A DNA stretch of 17,626 nt, from positions 1-17,626 of the forward strand of contig JAGZGB010000035.1 in NCBI GenBank assembly GCA_018367495.1, written 5' to 3'. The translations under genes were made by a program, and so were the position numbers. Source of the stretch: Veillonella sp. Lineage in GTDB: Bacteria > Bacillota_C > Negativicutes > Veillonellales > Veillonellaceae. A model generated the notes under the pieces. That model made no database searches, was not told where the DNA came from, and saw only the letters and a program-made list of their open reading frames with translations. This document shows, piece by piece, positions 1-6,698 of this stretch (position 1 is its first letter; every line of letters starts with the position of its first letter).

Positions 1-366
1 TGGGTAATTGGTGGTGCTGCAGTTCTTGCGATGATTATCTCCTTTGTAGGTAAAGTAGCAGCTCTTATTCATGCTATTCCAGTTCCAGTTATGGGTGGTG
101 TATCCATTCTCTTATTCGGTATCATTGCAGCATCTGGTTTGCGCATGCTTGTAGAACGCAAGGTAGATTATACAAACCCTGTTAATATGATCTTAACATC
201 TGTTATCCTTGTTGTAGGTCTTAGCGGTGCAGAACTTGCTGTAGGTCCTGTTGTACTGAAAGGCATGGGTCTTGCTACTGTAGTAGGCATGGCCATGAGT
301 ATTATCTTATTAATCCTTCAAAAAACAGGCGTTGGTAATGACCAATTGAAAAAAACAGAAGTATAA
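1..366 (+). CDS. uraA: Uracil permease, C-terminal part (5' end outside window)
   Basis: This is the last 121 codons of an uracil/xanthine-type nucleobase:cation symporter of the inner membrane, which imports uracil. The reading frame is open from the first base of the window, so the start lies upstream. The visible part is strongly hydrophobic, with several membrane segments, and resembles the C-terminal third of UraA: the run VPVMGGVSILLFGIIAASGL, then a short loop ending in KVDYTNPVN, then TSVILVVGLSGAE. The order and spacing match my recollection of E. coli UraA, which has GMIASSGLRVL, KVDY and LTSVILIIGVSGA in the same places. The tail is short and charged. A hairpin terminator follows about 70 bases after the stop, so this gene ends its own transcript and is not part of the copper operon downstream. 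Confident in family, less so in exact substrate. Confidence 0.88.
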   Translation, partial: WVIGGAAVLAMIISFVGKVAALIHAIPVPVMGGVSILLFGIIAASGLRMLVERKVDYTNPVNMILTSVILVVGLSGAELAVGPVVLKGMGLATVVGMAMSIILLILQKTGVGNDQLKKTEV

Positions 367-438
367 TTCAAGTTGCTGTGAGGCTACCATATAAATCGTT
401 GCGTTTATAAGCCCAATTTGTTTTTTACTCCTTATAAT

Positions 439-486
439 AAACGACTACTAGATCAGATGGATGTCTGTGAAAGTAGTCGTTTTTAG
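439..486 (+). terminator. Rho-independent terminator after uraA
   Basis: Inverted repeat AAACGACTACT (439-449) with AGTAGTCGTTT (472-482), an 11-bp perfect stem with a 22-base loop, followed by TT and more T-rich sequence. It separates the permease gene from the copper cassette. Confidence 0.75.
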
Positions 487-570
487 TTTAGGAAAAACTA
501 TGAAAATTATTATGGGATAGAAGTGGAGAGATAAAAAGCTATAAGCGTTGCTTACATTTATTAAAAAGAC

Positions 571-599
571 TTGACATAATTCGTTTACAATAGTAGACT
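571..599 (+). promoter_or_regulatory. Sigma-70-type promoter of the cop operon
   Basis: A consensus -35 TTGACA (571-576), a 17-base spacer and a -10 TAGACT (594-599, 4 of 6 matches). It is the only strong promoter-like pair upstream of copY, and it is overlapped by a CopY box, as expected for a repressed copper operon. Confidence 0.7.
583..598 (+). promoter_or_regulatory. Upstream (degenerate) CopY operator box
   Basis: GTTTACAATAGTAGAC carries TACAATAGTA, one mismatch from the known CopY box TACAnnTGTA, and its arms match as an inverted repeat at 5 of 7 positions. It covers the promoter spacer and -10, so bound repressor would block polymerase. A left half-site, TTACATTT, also occurs near 552-559. 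Confidence 0.6.
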
Positions 600-615
600 T
601 GTCTTAAAGATATTT

Positions 616-631
616 GTTTACATTTGTAAAC
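616..631 (+). promoter_or_regulatory. Downstream (perfect) CopY operator box
   Basis: GTTTACATTTGTAAAC is an inverted repeat of two perfect 7-base arms around TT and contains the full CopY consensus TACAnnTGTA (619-628). It sits between the -10 and the copY ribosome-binding site. Two boxes in front of copY is the arrangement known from Enterococcus hirae copYZAB. Confidence 0.85.
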
Positions 632-649
632 GACTAGGAGGAAAGGAAA

Positions 650-1099
650 ATGAGCACAATAGAACTTAATACTTATATCACAGATGCTGAGTGGGAAGTC
701 ATGCGTGTAGTTTGGGCAAATGATCGAGTAACTAGTAAAAAAGTCATCTCCGTATTGCAAGAAAAAATGGGATGGACGCAATCCACTATCAAAACGATCT
801 TAGGTCGATTAGTTGAAAAAGGCGTACTAAATACAGAGCAAGAAGGTAGAAAGTTTATTTACACTGCCAATATTGAAGAGAAAGAAGCCGTAAGGGATTA
901 TGCAAAAGATATTTTTAACCGTATTTGCAATAAGAAAGTCGGAACTGTAATAGGACGCATCATTGAAGATCATGTTTTAAGCTTCGATGATATAGATCGA
1001 CTAGAAAAAATATTAGAGATGAAAAAATCTTTCGCAGTAGAAGAAGTGGATTGCAATTGTCCAGAAGGACAATGCGACTGTCATTTACATCATCATTAA
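650..1099 (+). CDS. copY: Copper-responsive repressor CopY
   Basis: Autoregulating transcriptional repressor of the copper operon. The 149-residue protein has a BlaI/MecI-type winged helix in roughly residues 8-75 (ITDAEWEVMRVVW, then WTQSTIKTILGRLVEKGVL) and a C-terminal half that should dimerise. Four cysteines near the end, C135, C137, C142 and C144, form the CxCx4CxC motif by which CopY binds Zn(II) (DNA-binding form) or Cu(I) (released form). The start is fixed by AGGAGGAAAGG just upstream, and two CopY boxes precede it. The next gene, mco, starts 17 bases after the stop with its own AAGGAGG. Unusual is an extra HLHHH tail after the last cysteine. Residues 47-149 are encoded a second time, nearly identically, downstream of mco. 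Length is close to the usual 145 or so. Confidence 0.95.
   Translation: MSTIELNTYITDAEWEVMRVVWANDRVTSKKVISVLQEKMGWTQSTIKTILGRLVEKGVLNTEQEGRKFIYTANIEEKEAVRDYAKDIFNRICNKKVGTVIGRIIEDHVLSFDDIDRLEKILEMKKSFAVEEVDCNCPEGQCDCHLHHH
788..1099 (+). repeat. 312-bp direct repeat, first copy (within copY)
   Basis: Bases 788-1099 recur at 2615-2926 in the same orientation, without gaps. I count 11 differences in 312 positions, i.e. 301 identities (96.5%). The repeats bracket mco, with centres 1827 bases apart. The Shine-Dalgarno sequences after each copy are also alike (TAAGGAGGAAT). Homologous recombination between the copies would delete mco and leave an intact copY directly in front of copB. Confidence 0.95.
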
Positions 1100-1116
1100 C
1101 ATAAGGAGGAATAAAA

Positions 1117-2559
1117 ATGAGTAAGAATAAACATATGTTATTAGGTATTGGACTTACAGTCGTATTAACTGTAGTTGGATATATTACATTTTTAGAACCA
1201 ATGATTAGTTATTCTAAAATAAACCAGAGTGCAGTTAATATAGATATTCAAACAAGTAAAACAAAAAGTACGCTTCCTATACCACCACTATTAGAGGATA
1301 AAAATCCAGATCCTAATATTGCGGATTTTACTTTAGAACCTCAAGAAGGAGAAACTTCATTTTTACCAAATACCAAGACAAGAACTATGGGTTACAACGG
1401 AAGCTTCTTAGGCCCTGTCATCAGAGTAAGTAAAGGTGAGCAAGTAAATATGCACGTAAATAACAAGCTCAAAGAAGCAACTACAGTTCACTGGCATGGA
1501 CTAGAGGTAGAAGGAGAAAAGGATGGGGGCCCTCATCAAGGAATTGAACCAGGAACAACTTGGGGGCCTAGTTTTACAGTAAATCAACAGGCTGCAACAT
1601 TGTGGTATCATCCGCACTTTGGAGGAAATACTGCTACCCAAGTTTATAAAGGTTTAGCAGGACTATTCTATGTGGATGATGAAGTATCAAAAAGCTTAAA
1701 TATTCCTAAGGAATATGGAGTAAATGATATACCTTTAGTAATTCAAGATAGAAGCTTTGGCAAGGACGGCAGTTTTATTTATAATACAAATATGATGGAT
1801 GGAGCAACAGGGGATACTATCATAGTTAACGGAGCTATTAAACCTAATTTAGAGGTTAATAGAGTCAAGATGAGATTTAGAATAGTTAATGGTGCTAATG
1901 CAAGTAACTTTAATTTGAAGTTAGATAATAGAGATGGATTCTATCAAATAGCATCTGATGGTGGATTTTTAGAAAAACCGGTTAGCAAGAGAAATATTAT
2001 GTTATCACCTGGGGAAAGAGCAGAGATAATAGTGGACTTTTCAAAGTATGAAAAGGGAACGCAGCTATCACTTATGAGTAATAAGGAAGCCATTATGACC
2101 TTTAATGTTACAGGCGATGGGAAAGATGATACTGAAGTACCTAGCACTTTAACGAATATAGAAAGAATGTCAGAAGCACAAGCTACTAAGATAAGAAGCT
2201 TTGAGCTTCAAGGTATGGGTCACATGGTATCAATAAACGGTAAAAAGTTTGATATGAATAGAATTGATGAAACAGTGAAGCTTGGAGATACAGAGATTTG
2301 GGAAATTACAAACCCAGGATCTATGATGCATGAAATGGGGCACCCATTCCATATTCATGGCACACAGGTTCAAATTCTATCAAGAAACGGTAATGCGCCT
2401 TCTCCAGAGGAGAGCGGATGGAAAGATACTGTATATATTGAGCCTAACGAAAAAGTAAGACTTATAGTTAAGTTTAATAAGAAGGGTACTTATATGTACC
2501 ACTGTCACATTCTTGAACATGAAGAAGCAGGTATGATGGGACAAATTAAAGTAGAATAA
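1117..2559 (+). CDS. mco: Membrane-anchored multicopper oxidase (CueO/SufI/laccase-like)
   Basis: Oxidises substrates such as Cu(I) or phenols while reducing oxygen to water; in copper operons it is a detoxifying cuprous oxidase. The 480-residue protein has an N-terminal hydrophobic segment at about residues 8-27 and no lipobox or obvious signal-peptidase site, so it is probably anchored and faces outward. All copper ligands expected from CueO are visible: H125 and H127 (HWHG), H165 and H167 (YHPH), H409, H412 and H414 (HPFHIHG), and H462, C463, H464, H468 and M473 (HCHILEHEEAGM). Methionine- and histidine-rich stretches (GSMMHEMGH, QGMGHM) fit a copper-handling enzyme. The start follows AAGGAGG by 7 bases. 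All 14 arginines are AGA, unlike copY, copB and the flanking genes, which suggests a separate, AT-rich origin. It lies in the copY-copB operon between two copies of the copY 3' part. The exact physiological substrate is unknown. Confidence 0.93.
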   Translation: MSKNKHMLLGIGLTVVLTVVGYITFLEPMISYSKINQSAVNIDIQTSKTKSTLPIPPLLEDKNPDPNIADFTLEPQEGETSFLPNTKTRTMGYNGSFLGPVIRVSKGEQVNMHVNNKLKEATTVHWHGLEVEGEKDGGPHQGIEPGTTWGPSFTVNQQAATLWYHPHFGGNTATQVYKGLAGLFYVDDEVSKSLNIPKEYGVNDIPLVIQDRSFGKDGSFIYNTNMMDGATGDTIIVNGAIKPNLEVNRVKMRFRIVNGANASNFNLKLDNRDGFYQIASDGGFLEKPVSKRNIMLSPGERAEIIVDFSKYEKGTQLSLMSNKEAIMTFNVTGDGKDDTEVPSTLTNIERMSEAQATKIRSFELQGMGHMVSINGKKFDMNRIDETVKLGDTEIWEITNPGSMMHEMGHPFHIHGTQVQILSRNGNAPSPEESGWKDTVYIEPNEKVRLIVKFNKKGTYMYHCHILEHEEAGMMGQIKVE

Positions 2560-2614
2560 TAAATAATATTTTATATCTTCAGAATGCTCCCACAATTTAA
2601 GTGTAAGATTCTAA
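2560..2614 (+). other. Junction sequence between mco and the copY remnant
   Basis: Fifty-five bases of AT-rich sequence with no gene. An in-frame TAA (2612-2614) lies directly before the first base of the repeated copY segment. A short inverted pair, AGAAT (2581-2585) and ATTCT (2608-2612), is present. I do not recognise the ends of a known insertion sequence. This is where the recombination that placed mco in the operon must have one of its boundaries. Confidence 0.6.
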
Positions 2615-2926
2615 ATCAAAACGATCTTAGGTCGATTAGTTGAAAAAGGCGTACTAAATACAGAGCAAGAAGGTAGAAATTTTATTTACACTGCCAATAT
2701 TGAAGAGAAAGAAGCTGTAAGGGATTATGTAGAAGATATTTTTAACCGTATTTGCAATAAGAAAGTCGGAAATGTAATAGGAAGGATTATTGAAAATCAT
2801 GTTTTAAGCTTCGATGATATAGATCGACTAAAAAAAATATTAGAGATGAAAAAATCTTTCGCAGTAGAAGAAGTGGATTGCAATTGTCCAGAAGGACAAT
2901 GCGAATGTCATTTACATCATCATTAA
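2615..2926 (+). pseudogene. copY: Headless second copY (codons 47-149 plus stop)
   Basis: Colinear with bases 788-1099 of the intact copY, and encoding residues 47-149 in the same frame. It lacks the first 46 codons, which hold the start and most of the DNA-binding domain, and a TAA sits immediately upstream in frame, so it cannot make a repressor. Relative to intact copY there are 11 base changes. Seven change residues (K68N, A85V, K86E, T99N, D107N, E119K, D143E) and four are silent, including both bases of CGC to AGG. All four metal-binding cysteines and the HLHHH tail remain. No start codon with a ribosome-binding site was seen for a shorter product. It ends 19 bases before copB and carries the TAAGGAGG that serves copB, so it may persist as the copB translation-initiation context. 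Confidence 0.9.
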
Positions 2927-2945
2927 GCGTAAGGAGGAATTTAAA

Positions 2946-5048
2946 ATGAATAATGACAACAGATATTCGTCCCATAGTCACCATGATTATGACGACATAG
3001 ATAAGTTAAAACACGAGCATGGAATCACAGATGAACATGGAGACCATAAGGATCAACATCACGACCATCATGCTGGTCATGACCACAGTGGGCACGGAGG
3101 GCATGACCACCATCATCACGGAAGCTTTAAGGAACTTTTCTTAAAGTCATTGCCACTAGGAATCGTTATTATGCTCTTATCCCCTATGTATGGATTTGAA
3201 CTACCATTCCAGTTTACTTTTCCATATTCTGATATTGTAGTAGCTATTTTATCTACTATATTAATTATTTATGGTGGACGTCCATTCTATCAAGGCGCAG
3301 TTGACGAATTTAAACAAAAAGAACCTGGAATGATGACTCTAGTTTCTTTAGGTTTAAGTGCTTCATATTTATACAGTATTTATGCTGTAATCATCACCTA
3401 CGTAACGGGTGAACAGGTGATGGACTTTTTCTTTGAATTTGCTTCATTACTATTAATCATGTTATTAGGTCACTGGATTGAGATGAAAGCTATTGGAGAA
3501 GCAGGAGACGCACAAGCAGCATTGGCTAAGTTAGTGCCGAAAGATGCTCACGTTGTATTAGAAGACGATTCAATTGAAACACGACCAGTTGCTGACTTAA
3601 AGATAGGTGATTTAATTCGTGTTCAAGCCGGAGAAAATGTGCCAGCAGACGGAACTATCGAGCGTGGCGAATCACGTGTAAATGAAGCTCTTTTGACTGG
3701 AGAATCAAAAGCAGTTAAAAAAGGTCCTGGCGATAAAGTAATCGGAGGCTCAACAAATGGAGAAGGGGTTCTTTATATTAAAGTGAATGAGACAGGTGAT
3801 CAATCCTTCATCTCTCAAGTTCAGAATTTAATCAGCCAAGCTCAAAGTCAGCCTTCCAGAGCAGAAAATATTGCTCAAAAGGTTGCAGGATGGCTCTTCT
3901 ATATTGCGGTCATTGTCGCACTAATAGCTTTTGTAGTGTGGATGATTATTGGAGATATCCCAACGGCAGTTACCTTTACTATCGCGACCTTAGTTATAGC
4001 TTGTCCACATGCATTAGGTCTGGCTATTCCATTGGTCACCGCCCGTAGCACAAGCTTAGGAGCCAGTCGTGGGTTACTGGTGAAAGACCGCCAAGCCTTA
4101 GAAATAGCTCAAGATGCAGATGTGATGATTTTAGATAAAACAGGTACTTTAACAACTGGTGAGTTTAAAGTATTAGACGTTGAACTTTTTAATAACAAAT
4201 ATAAGAAAGAGGAAATCATTGCCTTATTGGCAGGTATTGAAGGAGGATCTAGTCACCCAATTGCTCAATCAATTATAAGTTTCGCCGAGCAGCAAGATAT
4301 ACGTCCAGCATCTTTTGATTCTATTGATGTGATTTCCGGTGCTGGAGTAGAGGGTAAAGCAGGCGGACACCGTTACCAATTAATCAGTCAAAAAGCCTAC
4401 GGACGTAATCTGGATATTGATATTCCAAAAGGAGCAACTCTCAGTATCTTAGTAGAAAACGATGATGCTATTGGTGCTGTAGCTTTAGGGGATGAATTAA
4501 AACCAACGAGCAAAGAGTTAATTAAAGTTCTTAAAAAGAACAATATTCAACCAATTATGGCAACAGGTGATAATGAAAAAGCAGCTCAAGGCGTGGCAGA
4601 ATATTTAGAGATTGAATATAGATCAAATCAATCTCCACAAGACAAATATGAGTTAGTAAAAACACTTAAAGAAGAAGGAAAAAAAGTTATCATGGTAGGT
4701 GACGGTATCAATGATGCTCCTTCTCTTGCCTTGGCAGATGTTGGAATAGCGGTCGGTGCAGGAACTCAAGTGGCGTTGGATTCAGCTGATGTCATCTTGA
4801 CTCAATCTGATCCAGGAGATATTGAATCATTTATTGAATTAGCACACAAAACAACTCGTAAAATGAAACAAAATCTCTTTTGGGGAGCCGGTTATAATTT
4901 TATAGCTATCCCTCTAGCTGCAGGAATTTTGGCTCCTATTGGTATCACATTAAGCCCTGCATTAGGAGCAGTCCTAATGTCTGTGTCAACAGTCATCGTC
5001 GCCATTAATGCTATTTTATTAAGGTTAGATCCCAAAAATAACGGTTAA
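2946..5048 (+). CDS. copB: Copper-exporting P1B-type ATPase (CopB class, CPH motif)
   Basis: ATP-driven copper exporter of the cytoplasmic membrane, 700 residues. The first 60 residues contain 19 histidines and no CxxC heavy-metal domain, which is characteristic of CopB rather than CopA. Visible in order: actuator motif TGES (251-254), CPH in the metal-binding membrane helix (353-355), phosphorylation site DKTGT with D397, nucleotide-domain HP (437-438), hinge GDGIND (585-590), YNFIAIP (650-656) and MSVST (679-683 region). About eight membrane helices are expected. The start follows AAGGAGG by 8 bases. It is the last gene of the copY-mco operon, with no terminator seen before it, so it should be induced by copper. 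Arginine codons are mainly CGT/CGA, unlike mco. CPH ATPases are described as Cu(I)/Cu(II) or Ag exporters; the preferred ion cannot be read from sequence. Confidence 0.95.
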   Translation: MNNDNRYSSHSHHDYDDIDKLKHEHGITDEHGDHKDQHHDHHAGHDHSGHGGHDHHHHGSFKELFLKSLPLGIVIMLLSPMYGFELPFQFTFPYSDIVVAILSTILIIYGGRPFYQGAVDEFKQKEPGMMTLVSLGLSASYLYSIYAVIITYVTGEQVMDFFFEFASLLLIMLLGHWIEMKAIGEAGDAQAALAKLVPKDAHVVLEDDSIETRPVADLKIGDLIRVQAGENVPADGTIERGESRVNEALLTGESKAVKKGPGDKVIGGSTNGEGVLYIKVNETGDQSFISQVQNLISQAQSQPSRAENIAQKVAGWLFYIAVIVALIAFVVWMIIGDIPTAVTFTIATLVIACPHALGLAIPLVTARSTSLGASRGLLVKDRQALEIAQDADVMILDKTGTLTTGEFKVLDVELFNNKYKKEEIIALLAGIEGGSSHPIAQSIISFAEQQDIRPASFDSIDVISGAGVEGKAGGHRYQLISQKAYGRNLDIDIPKGATLSILVENDDAIGAVALGDELKPTSKELIKVLKKNNIQPIMATGDNEKAAQGVAEYLEIEYRSNQSPQDKYELVKTLKEEGKKVIMVGDGINDAPSLALADVGIAVGAGTQVALDSADVILTQSDPGDIESFIELAHKTTRKMKQNLFWGAGYNFIAIPLAAGILAPIGITLSPALGAVLMSVSTVIVAINAILLRLDPKNNG

Positions 5049-5104
5049 CAGATCGAATGATTGAAACTCCTTAGAGTATCAAGATACAATAGTTTTACAG
5101 GAGA

Positions 5105-5131
5105 AAAAGAGATGTAAGTACTAGCTCTTTT
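5105..5131 (+). terminator. Possible weak terminator after copB
   Basis: AAAAGAG (5105-5111) and CTCTTTT (5125-5131) form a 7-bp stem with a 13-base loop, ending in four T. It is A/T-rich and weak, and is the only terminator candidate between copB and the nfeD operon. Confidence 0.3.
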
Positions 5132-5160
5132 AATACCATGAAAGTTGGTACTATAGAATC

Positions 5161-5189
5161 TTTATAAATTATTTTTAATATTGTATAAT
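5161..5189 (+). promoter_or_regulatory. Probable promoter of the nfeD-floA operon
   Basis: TATAAT at 5184-5189 is a perfect -10, and TTTATA (5161-5166) is a 4-of-6 match to the -35 at 17-base spacing. It lies 44 bases before the nfeD start in an AT-rich stretch. Confidence 0.5.
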
Positions 5190-5232
5190 GAGTATATAAG
5201 TTGTATAAAATTAATTATAGAGAGGAGGGCCT

Positions 5233-5697
5233 ATGGAGTTTTTAATTTGGATGGCTATAGGGATCGTCCTGATGGCGGTAGAACTCGTTGTACCGGGCGG
5301 TATTTTAGGACTCATCGGTTATTGTGCATTTCTTTGGGGCGTTTTTGTAGCTCTTGGAGAAGGAACAGTAGCGCTGTATGCAGTACTAGGATTAACAGCA
5401 TTGCTAATTGTCCTTATCATCGTATTCTTTAATCACTTTGAAAAGACTTGGATAGGCAAATTGTTTACTTTAGGGCAACGATCTACAACAAAAGCTGGCT
5501 ATGTATCTAATGATGTATTAGATGATTTAGTCGGTAAAGAAGGCGTAGCTCATACTACACTGCGCCCTGCAGGTATTGCTAAAATTGATGATAATTTGGT
5601 TGATGTTGTGACCGAAGGGGACTTCATCGATGCCGGTTCACCTATTGTGGTGCTTCGTGTTGTGGGTGGCCGCAATATAGTTAGAAAGCGTGATTAA
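5233..5697 (+). CDS. NfeD-like membrane protein (short form)
   Basis: A 154-residue NfeD-family protein, a partner of flotillin-like membrane organisers. The first 67 residues form about three membrane helices (MEFLIWMAIGIVLMAVELVV with the conserved VELVVPGG turn, then two more). Residues 98-150 (LVGKEGVAHTTLRPAGIAKI and VTEGDFIDAGSPIVVLRVVG) match the NfeD C-terminal OB-fold. It lacks the N-terminal ClpP-like protease domain of long NfeD proteins such as B. subtilis YqeZ (about 437 residues), so this is the short class. GGAGG lies only 4 bases before the ATG, which is tight but the best start. The flotillin gene starts 36 bases after its stop. The nfeD-floA pairing is conserved in many Bacillota and supports both calls. 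Confidence 0.85.
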   Translation: MEFLIWMAIGIVLMAVELVVPGGILGLIGYCAFLWGVFVALGEGTVALYAVLGLTALLIVLIIVFFNHFEKTWIGKLFTLGQRSTTKAGYVSNDVLDDLVGKEGVAHTTLRPAGIAKIDDNLVDVVTEGDFIDAGSPIVVLRVVGGRNIVRKRD

Positions 5698-5733
5698 GCT
5701 TTCATCATATCGTCGTTTATAATGGAGGTTATT

Positions 5734-6690
5734 ATGGATATAGGTATTTTAATTTTGATTCCCATTCTACTGATTGGGCTTATGGTGTTCTTGTATGTTG
5801 TGCCATTAGGCCTTTGGATATCTGCTCTTGCAGCAGGCGTTAATGTTGGTATCTTTACACTCGTAGGTATGCGCTTGCGCCGTGTAAATCCATCCCAAAT
5901 CGTAATGCCTTTGATCAAAGCTAATAAAGCGGGCCTTGATGTTAGTGTAAATCAGCTAGAAGCTCATTACCTTGCAGGTGGTGACGTTGACCGCGTCGTA
6001 GATGCGTTGATCGCCGCTGAGCGCGCATCTATTCCTTTGACATTTGAACGTTCTGCAGCTATAGACCTTGCAGGTCGCGATGTATTGGAAGCGGTACAAA
6101 TGTCTGTTAATCCTAAAGTGATTGAAACACCAATTATCTCTGCAGTAGCGAAAAACGGTATCGAACTCAAGGTTCGTGCTCGTGTAACTGTACGTGCTAA
6201 TATTGATCGCCTCGTTGGTGGTGCTGGCGAAGCTACTATTATCGCCCGTGTTGGTGAAGGTATTGTAACAACTGTAGGTTCCTCTGAAGAGCACACAGAT
6301 GTATTAGAAAATCCAGATCACATCTCTCGTACTGTATTGGGTAAAGGTCTTGATGCGGGTACTGCATTCGAAATCTTGTCCATCGATATTGCTGACGTAG
6401 ACGTAGGACGTAACATCGGTGCTCAATTGCAAACAGATCAAGCGGAAGCGGATAAGAAAATCGCTCAAGCTCGTGCGGAAGAACGCCGTGCAATGGCTGT
6501 TGCTACAGAACAAGAAATGCGTGCGAAAACACAAGACATGCAAGCTAAGGTTGTGGAAGCACAAGCTGAAGTTCCTAAAGCATTGGCAGAGGCTTTCAGA
6601 AACGGTAATCTTGGTGTTATGGATTACTACAATATGAACAATATTATTGCAGACACTAAAATGCGTGAAAACTTAGCAGATAGTGAATAG
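5734..6690 (+). CDS. floA: Flotillin-like protein FloA
   Basis: Membrane-associated scaffold of the SPFH/flotillin type that organises functional membrane microdomains; 318 residues, close to the 330 or so usual for FloA (YqfA). There are hydrophobic segments at about residues 3-24 and 26-45. The SPFH-type core follows ([19 protein letters not shown], then [20 protein letters not shown]). The tail is Ala/Glu/Gln-rich from about 235 to 285, likely coiled coil and oligomerising. The whole protein matches FloA rather than FloT, which is longer. Start choice: an in-frame ATG lies at 5722, but its G begins the GGAGG (5724-5728) that is ideally placed 5 bases before the ATG at 5734, so 5734 is taken as the start. 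It is preceded by nfeD and followed 8 bases later by a small membrane protein gene, apparently one operon. Confidence 0.92.
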   Translation: MDIGILILIPILLIGLMVFLYVVPLGLWISALAAGVNVGIFTLVGMRLRRVNPSQIVMPLIKANKAGLDVSVNQLEAHYLAGGDVDRVVDALIAAERASIPLTFERSAAIDLAGRDVLEAVQMSVNPKVIETPIISAVAKNGIELKVRARVTVRANIDRLVGGAGEATIIARVGEGIVTTVGSSEEHTDVLENPDHISRTVLGKGLDAGTAFEILSIDIADVDVGRNIGAQLQTDQAEADKKIAQARAEERRAMAVATEQEMRAKTQDMQAKVVEAQAEVPKALAEAFRNGNLGVMDYYNMNNIIADTKMRENLADSE

Positions 6691-6698
6691 GAGTAGCT

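Noticed and set aside
539..781. Minus-strand open frame over the cop promoter and start of copY
   Set aside because: It overlaps the operator region and copY antisense, has no ribosome-binding site of note, and the copY frame explains the sequence.
2560..2614. Possible insertion-sequence remnant after mco
   Set aside because: Only a 5-base inverted pair is present and I recognise no known IS end or target duplication, so it is reported only as a junction.
5181..5432. Open frame overlapping the start of nfeD in another frame
   Set aside because: It lacks an initiation signal and the NfeD frame has family motifs and a GGAGG.
5722..5733. Upstream ATG of floA as start
   Set aside because: Its own G begins the GGAGG that serves the ATG at 5734, so using it would leave no ribosome-binding site.
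5956..6564. Several minus-strand open frames inside floA
   Set aside because: They are antisense to a strongly supported FloA frame and show no family features.
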